This document shows positions 43,498 through 52,090 of a stretch of DNA of 64,000 nt, one piece after another. The stretch is taken from assembly GCA_015472025.1 (NCBI GenBank), contig BNHL01000001.1, forward strand, positions 5,010,001-5,074,000, read 5' to 3'. The stretch is from Cytophagales bacterium WSM2-2 (GTDB taxonomy: Bacteria > Bacteroidota > Bacteroidia > Cytophagales > Cyclobacteriaceae). The notes beneath the pieces were generated by a model, which worked only from the letters and a program-made list of their open reading frames with translations, did no database searches and was not told the DNA's origin. The first letter of the stretch is position 1. Each line of letters begins with the position of its first letter. The position numbers were made by a program, and so were the translations under genes.

Positions 43498-44622
43498 CTA
43501 AGTTATTTTCTGTCCCACCAGTGTAGCTATATTAGCTATAAGTTTGGCGTACGTATTTTCAAGGGCATAAGCACGTCTCTTTTCCATTTTCTCCAATCTA
43601 TTATGGATAGCTATCTCTTTTATCACCGTAGAAAATAGTCGAGGCAAATCTTCGCTGCCCTTCATGGTCATTTCAATCAGGTCGCTTTTATCATATAATG
43701 AAATAAAAGAGGACACAACTACCTTTCCTGTGCTTAAATACTCCATAATTTTATGAGAATTTTCTCCATGATAATTTTTATTATCCGGACGATAACATAA
43801 AATGAATGCGTCCATTTTTTCATATTGTTCAGCTAAATCAGCCGGGGGCACTAGACCATGTAAAACGACATTAGGAGATATACTTAAAATTGTGTGCCAA
43901 TGTTTTTGCCAGGACTGGTTAGTATCAAATTCGTCATTACCAAAAAAATGAAATTCTATTTTGGGATTACTAACTATTATGGTCTCTAACGAGATTGCAT
44001 CTATAAATCTAGAAAAAAGATTCCCTGAATAACACACTTTAATTATGTCTTGTTTAATCCAAGGAGTGTGTTTCTCCAAACTCGCAATGGTTTTTGAGCT
44101 AAATTCATTTGCTAGCCCATGATTAATGTAATTACATTCTCCCGGTGCAAACTTGGATTGAATATTTTTTGAAACCGTCAAGACTAGGTTTGCACCTCTT
44201 TTATCACCTTTCAGCTTAGGGTTGTCATCAACAGGAAAAAATATTTTATAGACAGCCTCAATAAAATCAAGTGAATCATACTCCTGGTAACATCCGAAAT
44301 CAAACAAATAGTCAATTTCTCCAATCATTTCTTTTAAAAATCCAGGCAATACCGACTTAATGTACCATTTATAAATAAATGGCAGTTTGAATCGAAACTG
44401 AGATGGTAAGGGAATTGAATAGCTTAATACTTCGACCCCATCTTCGTTATTGATTTGAAAAATTGAGCGAAAACCGAATCGACACAGTGGTGCCGTTACA
44501 TATACGACTCTATTTTTCTTAGCAAACTCACGTGCATAATGATGTTTTGAAATTTGCAAGTTGCTCCAAGGCTGTGGGGATAGAATAATTATTTTTTTGT
44601 CGTTAAAAAAACTCATATGCAA
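43498..44622 (-). CDS. Glycosyltransferase (GT-B-like)
   Basis: A 374-residue glycosyltransferase-like protein. It begins 'KKIIILSPQPWSNLQISKHHYA', resembling transferases that act on lipid-linked glycans. The C-terminal half carries 'VCYSGNLFSRFIDAISLE', 'FHFFGNDEF', 'VLHGLVPPADLAEQYEKMD' and 'NSHKIMEYLSTGKVVVSS', which includes the donor-site Glu. A second ATG at 44616 is an equally possible start. Donor and acceptor are unknown. Confidence 0.82.
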   Translation of the reverse strand: MHMSFFNDKKIIILSPQPWSNLQISKHHYAREFAKKNRVVYVTAPLCRFGFRSIFQINNEDGVEVLSYSIPLPSQFRFKLPFIYKWYIKSVLPGFLKEMIGEIDYLFDFGCYQEYDSLDFIEAVYKIFFPVDDNPKLKGDKRGANLVLTVSKNIQSKFAPGECNYINHGLANEFSSKTIASLEKHTPWIKQDIIKVCYSGNLFSRFIDAISLETIIVSNPKIEFHFFGNDEFDTNQSWQKHWHTILSISPNVVLHGLVPPADLAEQYEKMDAFILCYRPDNKNYHGENSHKIMEYLSTGKVVVSSFISLYDKSDLIEMTMKGSEDLPRLFSTVIKEIAIHNRLEKMEKRRAYALENTYAKLIANIATLVGQKIT

Positions 44623-44662
44623 ACCCTCACGCGCTTACTCCATATCGACTCCTCAATCAATT

Positions 44663-45808
44663 TCATCTAAAAAATGTTCTCAGCTTTTGAGTCTTTTGAA
44701 GTATCTTCATATAGTATTGTTTCTGTTTTATATCTGATTTAAATTCTAAATGACTTCTGGATGGTGCTAATAAGATAGCTTCAAACTGCTCATGACTTAA
44801 GCCTAGTTTCTTCAGTACATATTCCTTGTCGGTTGTCAATTCATTTTCATCATACAATGGTTTCTCAAGCTCCCTTAGTGCTTCATCACGCCCCAACTGA
44901 CTTGAACATATTAAGGTTGACAAGTGAGGCTTACGCTTGTCAACCTTAAATTTCTGAGGCAAGATATATGCTTGATAAAATTTAGTAAAAAGCGATTCAT
45001 GGTGCTTTCCGCCATAATCACGCCAATCCAATTCCTGAGCAATAATTTGTTTTACTTTCTTCTTGTCATATGGCACATAATTCAAAATGGAAATAGGATT
45101 AAGCTTAAGAAAGGCCGAGTAATACACATACCTTTTAAAATCCATATAGGGATAAGTCTTTAATTTAACCTTTCCATATATGTCATGGATGTTTTTAAGA
45201 TTAGCATAATCCATCTTTCGATAAATCCAGCTCGGTGGCATTATGTGTTCCGTGACCACATTTGTACCACTAACAATAAATCCAATTTTTTTTTCACTTG
45301 CCAATTTGTACATCGCTGCTAATATGGCGTGATCGGAAACAATTTCTATATCAATTACAGATGCATTTAAATATGACAACTGGATATCTCTAAACTCAAT
45401 CCAGTCAACTACTATCGTATAAAGATCAATGTTAAGTTTATTCACAATGTTCTCTATATTTTTCACTGCCAGCTCAGAGTTCCAGCCATTATCCAGATGA
45501 ACGGCAAGGGGGCGCAACCCAAACTGCGTAACAAGGTATGCAACATAAGTACTATCAACTCCTCCGCTTAATCCGATAATGCAATCGTACCGATTCCCTT
45601 TCCCAGCCTCCTTCATTTGGTTAACAAGTTGCTCTAACTTTGTTAGGCCCATTTTTTCGGTAACCACCTCATTCTGCTCAGCAGTTTTATAGTCGTAGTA
45701 ATAATTACAAATACCTTTGCCATCGAACTTAATGTCTGGATCAGCTATATTGTCCATGACTGTGAATGTGCACTGTCTGTACTCGGGATCGTCCTTGCTC
45801 AAAACCAT
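44663..45808 (-). CDS. N-acetyl sugar amidotransferase (WbpG/WbuX/PseA-like)
   Basis: A 381-residue ATP pyrophosphatase-type enzyme that converts an N-acetyl group of a nucleotide sugar into an acetamidino group, using ammonia from a HisH/HisF-like pair. The PP-loop is 'SGGVDS' at residues 81-86. The N-terminus usually bears two Cys-x2-Cys pairs. Here the first reads C13-T-F-T16 and the second C34-N-Y-Y37, so one cysteine of each pair is lost. HisF-like and HisH-like genes lie directly upstream, completing the known three-gene module. The likely product is an acetamidino sugar in the glycan. Confidence 0.88.
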   Translation of the reverse strand: MVLSKDDPEYRQCTFTVMDNIADPDIKFDGKGICNYYYDYKTAEQNEVVTEKMGLTKLEQLVNQMKEAGKGNRYDCIIGLSGGVDSTYVAYLVTQFGLRPLAVHLDNGWNSELAVKNIENIVNKLNIDLYTIVVDWIEFRDIQLSYLNASVIDIEIVSDHAILAAMYKLASEKKIGFIVSGTNVVTEHIMPPSWIYRKMDYANLKNIHDIYGKVKLKTYPYMDFKRYVYYSAFLKLNPISILNYVPYDKKKVKQIIAQELDWRDYGGKHHESLFTKFYQAYILPQKFKVDKRKPHLSTLICSSQLGRDEALRELEKPLYDENELTTDKEYVLKKLGLSHEQFEAILLAPSRSHLEFKSDIKQKQYYMKILQKTQKLRTFFR

Positions 45809-45818
45809 TATACTGAGA

Positions 45819-46583
45819 TTAATTAAAGTGCAAAAATAATTTTTCTTTTAATTCTGATTCACTTGGGTAACTTATAAGTACGGCACGATGAGGACCTTGA
45901 AATACAAACATGCTACCTGCAGCCAGCGCTGAGGCTCCATTTTCCACAGCTTTTACGAAGTCCTGAATTGTTGAAGCTCCTCCTGAAGCTACTACGGGTA
46001 CGTTCACGGAAGAACTAATTTGATGAATAAGCTCGCAGTCGAATCCCCCAAACGTACCATCCATATCGATTGAGGTGAGTAAAATTTCGCCAGCTCCAGC
46101 TACGACTACTGCCTTAGCGTATTCGATCGGGTCTTGTCCAGTATTTTTTGTGCCGTTTTCAATGAAGACTTTATATTTTCCAAAGAAATTTTTCTTGACA
46201 TCAATCGAAACTACAATACTTTGACTGCCGGCGTACCTGGCACCTTCGCGAACAAGTCCTTTCTTTTTAAAAGCATTTGTATTGAGTACCACTTTTTCAA
46301 CCCCCCCAGTAATTAGCTGCTTTATTTGATCCAGCGTTGTGATACCTCCACCGTAACTGAGAGGCATGAAAGCTTCGCTGGCAATATCCTTAATTTTAGT
46401 GATGTCAGGCCCTTTCAAATTAGCTGTACGATCTAAGATTACAATCTCATCCGCACCTTTCTCATTGAAAATCTTAACCGCATTGATTGGGTCTCCTACA
46501 TACTTATGATCCTTAAATTTTATTGACTTTACGAGTCCACCATTTTGAATTAAAAGACACGGAATAACTCTGATACGCTTCAT
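45819..46583 (-). CDS. HisF-like ammonia-channel subunit of the sugar amidotransferase (WbuZ/HisF2 type)
   Basis: A 254-residue (beta/alpha)8 barrel closely related to imidazole glycerol phosphate synthase cyclase. In true HisF the catalytic Asp11 sits in 'CLDVKDG'; here the same segment reads 'PCLLIQNGG', with Leu at position 11. Other barrel features ('SIDVKK', 'LLTSIDMDGT', 'VVASGGAST') are kept. This matches the HisF2/WbuZ role of channelling ammonia to an N-acetyl sugar amidotransferase rather than histidine synthesis. It overlaps the HisH-like gene by 1 bp and is followed by the amidotransferase. Confidence 0.88.
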   Translation of the reverse strand: MKRIRVIPCLLIQNGGLVKSIKFKDHKYVGDPINAVKIFNEKGADEIVILDRTANLKGPDITKIKDIASEAFMPLSYGGGITTLDQIKQLITGGVEKVVLNTNAFKKKGLVREGARYAGSQSIVVSIDVKKNFFGKYKVFIENGTKNTGQDPIEYAKAVVVAGAGEILLTSIDMDGTFGGFDCELIHQISSSVNVPVVASGGASTIQDFVKAVENGASALAAGSMFVFQGPHRAVLISYPSESELKEKLFLHFN

Positions 46584-47200
46584 TAGTAGTTCTTTACAAA
46601 ATTCCGCAACAACTTCATACCAAACTGATGGCTCTTTTCCGGATGAAATTGCACGCCAAGAATATTGTTGCGTTCAACTGCTGCAACGAAAGAGTAGCCA
46701 TAATCGGAGGTAAGAACTGCATCTTGCTGATCGACCAACCGCGCATGATAAGAATGCACAAAATAAAATCTCGACTCAGTTTCCAATTCCATAATAAGCT
46801 TTGACTTTTTAGTCATAACAACATTAGTCCAACCCATGTGAGGAATTTTATAGCCGTTAGGCATTTTTTCTTGTCTGAATTTTACATTTGTCCCTTTTAT
46901 CCATCCGAGGCCTGGAAGTGAACCTTCTTCACTCCCCTCCAATAACAACTGCATTCCCACGCAAACACCTAATAACGGAGTCTTCTCAGCAATTACTTTT
47001 TGAGTTAAACAATTCACCAAACCAGACCGCTGAAGTTGAGTTGCACAGGTATCAAAAGCTCCAACCCCAGGAAGAATTATTTTCTGAGCAACAACCACAT
47101 CATTTTCATGAGAAGATATTTTTGATTCAAAACCTATTCGCTTCAACATGTTTTGAATGGAGGCTAGGTTTCCAACTCCGTAATCGATTATACAAATCAT
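46583..47200 (-). CDS. HisH-like glutaminase subunit (WbuY/HisH2 type)
   Basis: A 205-residue class I glutamine amidotransferase that releases ammonia from glutamine. The triad is intact: Cys80 in 'LLGVCVGMQLLLEGSEE', and His186 with Glu188 in 'VQFHPEKSH'. It begins 'MICIIDYGVGNLASIQNML', as usual for HisH. Because its partner HisF-like protein lacks the cyclase aspartate and an amidotransferase gene follows, it most likely serves acetamidino-sugar formation, not histidine synthesis. The start abuts the stop of the upstream GT2 gene. Confidence 0.9.
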   Translation of the reverse strand: MICIIDYGVGNLASIQNMLKRIGFESKISSHENDVVVAQKIILPGVGAFDTCATQLQRSGLVNCLTQKVIAEKTPLLGVCVGMQLLLEGSEEGSLPGLGWIKGTNVKFRQEKMPNGYKIPHMGWTNVVMTKKSKLIMELETESRFYFVHSYHARLVDQQDAVLTSDYGYSFVAAVERNNILGVQFHPEKSHQFGMKLLRNFVKNY

Positions 47201-48082
47201 TCAAATAAAAAAATAGCGAATCAAAAAACCGAATGCCCGCACAGCTTTCAACGCCTTGAAAGATCGCAAATAAAACACCAGCATTAATTTAAGATGTTGC
47301 CTCATCATTTTTAAAAACTTTGGGTATATTACTCTATCATTTTTAAAAAATAAGCGGTATACAAGCAAGTTCTCCATTATCTTCTCAAGTCTCTTCTCGG
47401 TACTTATCATTGACCAAACGCCCCCCGAATGTACTGTATATGCCGCCATGATTTCAGAAATAAAAACCGCCATTCGTCCATTGCTCAATAAGCAGTATCC
47501 CACTGATGTGTCTTCTATTGGCATCATACCATTCATCATTGGTTTCAGCATATCATTGCTATTTCTAAATAATAGGCAACACGTTTTCATATAATCACCC
47601 TGAAGTAGATCATCCATTTTAACAAATCTATTTCTCCGAGGGTTATAAACTTGGCCAATAACACTATCTGAATCATTAATTCTATGCGCGTTATGAAAAC
47701 AAGCAACAAATTGATCACTTTGGTCCATTAATCCAACAAGCTTTTGCAACCTTTCCATATCCGTCCAAAAGTCATCACCTTCTATCATCGTGATATATTT
47801 GGCTGACGAATCAATGCATTCTTTGTAAACTCTTTTGGCGTTAGCAGATGCACCCAGATTTTGCCTTGACTCCAGCAGGGTTATCTTATCCGGGAATTTT
47901 TTAAAAAAAGAAGCGCATATTTCTAGCGTATTGTCAGAAGAACAATCTTCACCTATGAATAACCTGAAGTTAAAGTCTGTCTTTTGATTAATGACTGATT
48001 CGATACATCTTGAAATATATTTTTCATGATTATATGTGACCATCCATACAGCTACATAAACATCGCTATTTCCAGACTGCAT
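47201..48082 (-). CDS. Glycosyltransferase family 2
   Basis: A GT-A glycosyltransferase of about 293 residues. Motifs are 'VAVWMVTYNHEKYISRCIESV', 'FIGEDCSSDNTLEI' and the metal-binding 'MIEGDDFWTD', followed by a C-terminal hydrophobic/basic segment that may contact the membrane. I chose ATG 48082, which leaves a 17-bp overlap with the upstream gene. Starts at 48109 or 48151 would add residues translated mainly from that gene's coding region and not seen in the family. The gene ends exactly where the HisH-like gene begins. Confidence 0.85.
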   Translation of the reverse strand: MQSGNSDVYVAVWMVTYNHEKYISRCIESVINQKTDFNFRLFIGEDCSSDNTLEICASFFKKFPDKITLLESRQNLGASANAKRVYKECIDSSAKYITMIEGDDFWTDMERLQKLVGLMDQSDQFVACFHNAHRINDSDSVIGQVYNPRRNRFVKMDDLLQGDYMKTCCLLFRNSNDMLKPMMNGMMPIEDTSVGYCLLSNGRMAVFISEIMAAYTVHSGGVWSMISTEKRLEKIMENLLVYRLFFKNDRVIYPKFLKMMRQHLKLMLVFYLRSFKALKAVRAFGFLIRYFFI

Positions 48083-49001
48083 ATCCAAATCCGTTTTTAC
48101 CAAAACCATTACCGTTGTAAAACATAATTTTCTGATCGTTAACAATAACAACGTGTGGATATGTAATCATCTCTGAGTCCCAGCCTGATTCGCTAAGACC
48201 GATACCCGATAAATTATCTTGCCTATGCCATCGTATCCCATCGCGTGATTCTGCATAACCAATTTTATAACTGTTTTCTTTGTCGGTTCTATAATTAATT
48301 AAAGATCTGTAGGCAAACCACATTTTGTATTTATCGTTGTCCCTTATAACTGATGCTTTTACCAACCCACCTTCATCCTCATCCTTATAATCGATAGCAA
48401 TAATTCCATCTCTTTTCCATCTTATTCCGTCATCGGATTCTGCATATTTCAAATGATACCTTGGTTCCCATACATCCATAATTTTGAAATATCCAGTACA
48501 TGATAAATACCAATTTCTATAAATACTCCCATCCTTCAATACGCAACATGATGCAGAAAAATAGGGCTCCTTAAAATCCCGATCCCAAAGAGGGCCGTCA
48601 GATAAGCGTTCAAATGTTACTCCATTGTCAAAACTAATAGCAAGTCCTACAGAGTTGTAGTAGGGTACCGTATTTCTGACATTCCATCCGATATAATACA
48701 AGTATTTCTTTTCATCGACATTCAAAATCCAAGAGGGCATAACTCCCGAGTCATCAAATGTTCCTATTTTTCCCATTGTTAAAATTGGTGTTTCATGCAC
48801 GTAGAGTACATTAGACGGATTGTCTGCTGCTACCTCAATAAAGGAGGTGGAGCATCTATTGTTGTCATTTCTGGTGGCATAATAAATTCTAATTATTCTT
48901 TTCTCAGAAATATAATCTGCTACAGGAACCTGGGCGTGAGATCTGCTCCATGGGTGGATACCACTTGGCGCATACACATGACCCCTCTTAATCCACGTCA
49001 T
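48066..49001 (-). CDS. Five-bladed beta-propeller, GH43/GH32-like glycosidase-fold protein
   Basis: A 311-residue cytoplasm-type protein without signal peptide. It has repeated blade motifs 'IGWNVRNTVPYYNSVGLAIS', 'YAESDDGIRWKRDG' and 'YAESRDGIRWHRQ', as in glycoside hydrolase clan F/J-like propellers ('SxDGxxW' repeats). Possible roles are trimming or proofreading of an intermediate, or a transferase activity using the same fold. I start it at ATG 49001, 1 bp after the upstream acetyltransferase stop; the ATG at 49106 would overlap that gene by about 100 bp. Catalytic acid and base residues cannot be assigned with confidence. Confidence 0.78.
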   Translation of the reverse strand: MTWIKRGHVYAPSGIHPWSRSHAQVPVADYISEKRIIRIYYATRNDNNRCSTSFIEVAADNPSNVLYVHETPILTMGKIGTFDDSGVMPSWILNVDEKKYLYYIGWNVRNTVPYYNSVGLAISFDNGVTFERLSDGPLWDRDFKEPYFSASCCVLKDGSIYRNWYLSCTGYFKIMDVWEPRYHLKYAESDDGIRWKRDGIIAIDYKDEDEGGLVKASVIRDNDKYKMWFAYRSLINYRTDKENSYKIGYAESRDGIRWHRQDNLSGIGLSESGWDSEMITYPHVVIVNDQKIMFYNGNGFGKNGFGYAVWK

Positions 49002-49002
49002 G

Positions 49003-49662
49003 CTACAATAAATCAGTGCTAATTTTTTTCTCCATTTTTTTTCCTGGATTGCCAATATAAACTCCGTATGCCTCGGTATCTTTTGTGATCGTTGCTCCCA
49101 TGGCAACTAAGGTACCTTCAGCTAAAACCAATCCATCGCGCAAAGTTGCGTTAACTCCAAGAAAACAATACGGTTCTATAACACAGTGCCCCGACATAAC
49201 AACATGTGATGTAAAAGAAACATGATCCTTGATTTCTCCGTGATGCCCAATGTGATTTCCACTCCATAAAACCACATTGTTTCCGATTGTGGTAAAAGGC
49301 TGAATGGTATTGTTTTCGAGGATAAAACAATTGTCACCGATTTTATTTCCAAAAATTGTGGCTTTGCTACTTATATAACTGATCAATGTATAACCCTTCT
49401 CTTTGATCATATGGTAAACTAACGCCCTAGGCTTATTCATTCCCTGAGGAGACATCGGGGCAAAAAAAGCGTATTCAGTTGGTGAGAATTTATTCTCAAT
49501 TTCCTCAAAAGCCACTATCGGAATTCCTTTAAATTGAGGAGTTGATGGCATATACTGCGCATTGACACAAAAAGCGACCACAGTATGATTAGAATCATTA
49601 CTAAGATAATACCATGCAAGCTCTGCAAAATCCTGAATACCGAAAATTATCACCTTGGCCAT
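49003..49662 (-). CDS. Sugar acetyltransferase, NeuD/PglD-like
   Basis: A 219-residue acetyltransferase with an N-terminal Rossmann-like domain ('AKVIIFGIQDFAELAWYYL') and a C-terminal left-handed beta-helix ('GNKIGDNCFILENNTIQPF', 'GNHIGHHGEIKDHVSF'). The His in 'IGHHGEI' is the likely catalytic residue. Together with the methyltransferase, WbqC-like and aminotransferase genes upstream it forms a compact sugar-building cassette, so it probably acetylates the amine made by the aminotransferase. The substrate is inferred. Confidence 0.85.
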   Translation of the reverse strand: MAKVIIFGIQDFAELAWYYLSNDSNHTVVAFCVNAQYMPSTPQFKGIPIVAFEEIENKFSPTEYAFFAPMSPQGMNKPRALVYHMIKEKGYTLISYISSKATIFGNKIGDNCFILENNTIQPFTTIGNNVVLWSGNHIGHHGEIKDHVSFTSHVVMSGHCVIEPYCFLGVNATLRDGLVLAEGTLVAMGATITKDTEAYGVYIGNPGKKMEKKISTDLL

Positions 49663-49671
49663 ACCCTCAAT

Positions 49672-50295
49672 CTATTTATAGACATAAACTGCATACTCAT
49701 ATAAGCCATAATTATTCCGGATAACGAAATTTCTCGTTACTTGGGCGGTAAGGAATTCAGCAAGCGTATCAAATGGCAAGTGAAAAAGGTCATCTCTCTC
49801 CCAATCCACGTGTTTGGTCATCACATTAAAAGCTATTCCGTTGTTAGCTTTAGCATAAACCGCGAGTATCATTTTCTTAAAATAGTTTAACATTTGACTA
49901 AATGTCAACTCTCTTTTTTCGGTAAAAACTCCGTTCATAACAACATAATCATGATTGGGTAATGCAACAGCGGGCTCTAAAATATCCAGGCAATAGAATT
50001 TATTATCTGGAAATTTCTTTTTACATGCGTCAATAAAAACCTGTGAAACATCCAACCCTGAGTAATCAAATCCAATTATCTTATTATCGCTAATGTACTC
50101 CAACAAATGACCAGTGCCACAGCCAAAATCTAAAAGGGTGACGGGTGTAGTTTTTTTTGAGCAAACATCCAGCATGACAGCATATCTTTTAAGAGCATCC
50201 GCTTTATTTGGCCAATCAACACCTTTATGATTGTCACCGAATTTATTAAAGCATGCCTCATAATGCTCGACAATTGACATGTACTCTTTGCTCAT
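49672..50295 (-). CDS. Class I SAM-dependent methyltransferase
   Basis: A 207-residue methyltransferase with the SAM motif 'TLLDFGCGTGHLLEYI', acidic second motif 'DYSGLDVSQVFID', and 'DYVVMNGVFTEK' at motif IV. It starts just after the WbqC-like gene and probably methylates the same sugar or its acyl substituent; this type of enzyme often sits beside WbqC in glycan loci. The methylated atom is not identifiable from sequence. Confidence 0.85.
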   Translation of the reverse strand: MSKEYMSIVEHYEACFNKFGDNHKGVDWPNKADALKRYAVMLDVCSKKTTPVTLLDFGCGTGHLLEYISDNKIIGFDYSGLDVSQVFIDACKKKFPDNKFYCLDILEPAVALPNHDYVVMNGVFTEKRELTFSQMLNYFKKMILAVYAKANNGIAFNVMTKHVDWERDDLFHLPFDTLAEFLTAQVTRNFVIRNNYGLYEYAVYVYK

Positions 50296-50306
50296 GGGTA
50301 GAATAA

Positions 50307-51005
50307 TTAATTGAGTTCGTATTGGTTGAGCAATTCTTTTACCTGGTCTTTACTATTAAACATCAGCACATCTATTATGGATAACCACGGAACAAAATTC
50401 GGGGTCATTTGGTCATAGTTAACGGAATTTGACTTAATGAATGACAAATCAATTCCTACCGAAGCAAATTCACTTTTCGAGTAAAGCTCTTTTCCACCCT
50501 GCGCATTAACATAATGTTGGGAGTTTTCCCTCTGGCAAATATCTATGAGTCGCTTCTCGCGAACAAGTTCCCTATTATTATACACTTTACTGGATTTCAA
50601 TGTACTCCGGATATCCAAATGAGAACAAATCATTCTTATTGAATTTCCCGCTAATTCGTCAATAAACTCATTGCCATCTTCTAACACCTTAGCAACGAGA
50701 GGTATCACGCTGGAATAATAGGGTGCTTTTCTATAAGCATTTTCAAATGTAGCAATGAGTTTAGATTTAAATTTAGAATCGAGCGCAACTTTGGTCTCGC
50801 AAATCAACTTGTTTTGACTTGGGTTCTGACAGGGTATTGTAAAAAGGTGCTCCTTTCCATCAAGTAAAATCCGATTTCTATTAATCCAACCCCGCTTTAT
50901 ATACTGAACGTCATCATACAGGACAAAGAGATCAACGGCCTGAATCAGCTGAAAATACCCGATATAAGGAAAAATATACGGCTGCATGATCCCAATACGC
51001 CTCAT
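50307..51005 (-). CDS. WbqC-family protein
   Basis: A 232-residue WbqC-like protein. The hallmark N-terminus 'IGIMQPYIFPYIGYFQLIQAVD' and 'YDDVQYIKRGWINRNRI' are complete. WbqC proteins occur in O-antigen and capsule loci, usually beside a DegT-type aminotransferase, and are proposed to attach an amino-acid or acyl group to an amino sugar; the reaction is not well established. Here it overlaps the aminotransferase gene by 4 bp, which supports joint action on one sugar. Confidence 0.88.
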   Translation of the reverse strand: MRRIGIMQPYIFPYIGYFQLIQAVDLFVLYDDVQYIKRGWINRNRILLDGKEHLFTIPCQNPSQNKLICETKVALDSKFKSKLIATFENAYRKAPYYSSVIPLVAKVLEDGNEFIDELAGNSIRMICSHLDIRSTLKSSKVYNNRELVREKRLIDICQRENSQHYVNAQGGKELYSKSEFASVGIDLSFIKSNSVNYDQMTPNFVPWLSIIDVLMFNSKDQVKELLNQYELN

Positions 51006-52090
51006 CCTTTTTGATTTTTAGCGCGATGAAGAAGCCCCGCAATTAGATCAATCTCCTCCTCTCTCAAATCAGGATATAGAGGTAAACACAAAACTCGCTT
51101 AGATATATTTTCACTTACCGGGCAATTCACATAATTAACATAGGGTAACCTATTGAGAGAGGGATAAAAATATCTTCGTGGAAAAACGGAGTTCTCATTC
51201 AATATTTTTACTGATTTTAAGAGTAAATCTTCATTCTCGAAAATGATTGGGAAATAGGAATTATTGTATTCAACAGAATTTGATATTCTCTGATACGCAA
51301 TGTCTAGGCCCTCTAATCTTCTTTTGTAATGGATCGATAATTTCTTTCGTCTTTCCAGAATATACTCGATATACTTTATAACACATAATCCCATTGCCGC
51401 ATGAAGCTCACTATTTTTACCGTTAATTCCACATCCGTGAAATGCCTCAGGCCCATTGTGACCAAAATTTCTAAGCCACGCGATCTTTTCAAGTAGCTCC
51501 TTATCCTTGGTTACCACGGCCCCACCCTCCACCATATGGAAAAGTTTTGTGGAGTGAAAACTAGCTGTACTAATATCTCCGTATTCGAAAATCGATTTAC
51601 CATGATAAAAAGTTCCAAACGCATGGGCTCCATCATAGATAACTTTCAAATTGTTGGCCTTTGCTATATCATGAATCATCTCCACTTCGCAAGGATTGCC
51701 ATAAACATGCGTGGCCAGTATTGCGGTTGTCTTTTTTGTAATGGCCTTGCTTATTTCTCGTGGATTTAAATTAAACGTATTGGGGTCAATATCAGCGAAC
51801 ACAGGAGTACACCCCTCCCAAAAAATAGAGGACGCGGTTGCCACATAAGAAAATGGAGTTGTGATGATTTCTCCCTTCAACTCTAGGGACTTAATGGCTA
51901 ACTGTAATGCAATAGTTCCATTATTTACTATAGCCAGATGATCGAGTCTCAAAAATCCTTTTAATTTAGACTCTAGGTCATTTAGCAATGGCCCGTTATT
52001 TGTCAGCCAACTACTCTTCCATATGCCATCGAGTAGCGTTTCATACTCTTCAATCGGAGGCAGAAATGATTTTGTTACATTAATATTCAC
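51002..52090 (-). CDS. DegT/DnrJ/EryC1/StrS sugar aminotransferase
   Basis: A 362-residue PLP-dependent aminotransferase for a keto nucleotide sugar. The Schiff-base residue is Lys182 in 'ASFHSTKLFHMVEGGAVV', and 'IVNNGTIALQLAI', 'TPFSYVATASS' and 'YDGAHAFGT' complete the cofactor site. The 'FHSTK' form is typical of the VioA/FdtB-like branch, often acting on dTDP-sugars. It overlaps the flippase by 4 bp and WbqC by 4 bp. No dTDP-glucose dehydratase is in the window, so its substrate may come from genes elsewhere. Confidence 0.88.
   Translation of the reverse strand: MNINVTKSFLPPIEEYETLLDGIWKSSWLTNNGPLLNDLESKLKGFLRLDHLAIVNNGTIALQLAIKSLELKGEIITTPFSYVATASSIFWEGCTPVFADIDPNTFNLNPREISKAITKKTTAILATHVYGNPCEVEMIHDIAKANNLKVIYDGAHAFGTFYHGKSIFEYGDISTASFHSTKLFHMVEGGAVVTKDKELLEKIAWLRNFGHNGPEAFHGCGINGKNSELHAAMGLCVIKYIEYILERRKKLSIHYKRRLEGLDIAYQRISNSVEYNNSYFPIIFENEDLLLKSVKILNENSVFPRRYFYPSLNRLPYVNYVNCPVSENISKRVLCLPLYPDLREEEIDLIAGLLHRAKNQKG

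Noticed and set aside
46301-46307. C7 run (G7 on the coding strand) in the HisF-like gene as a phase-variation tract
   Set aside because: It is shorter than tracts that normally slip at notable rates and encodes a conserved Gly-Gly of the barrel, so it is explained by coding.
45819-47200. hisF and hisH as histidine biosynthesis genes
   Set aside because: The HisF-like protein lacks Asp11, no other his genes are present, and a sugar amidotransferase follows directly, so the acetamidino-sugar role fits better.
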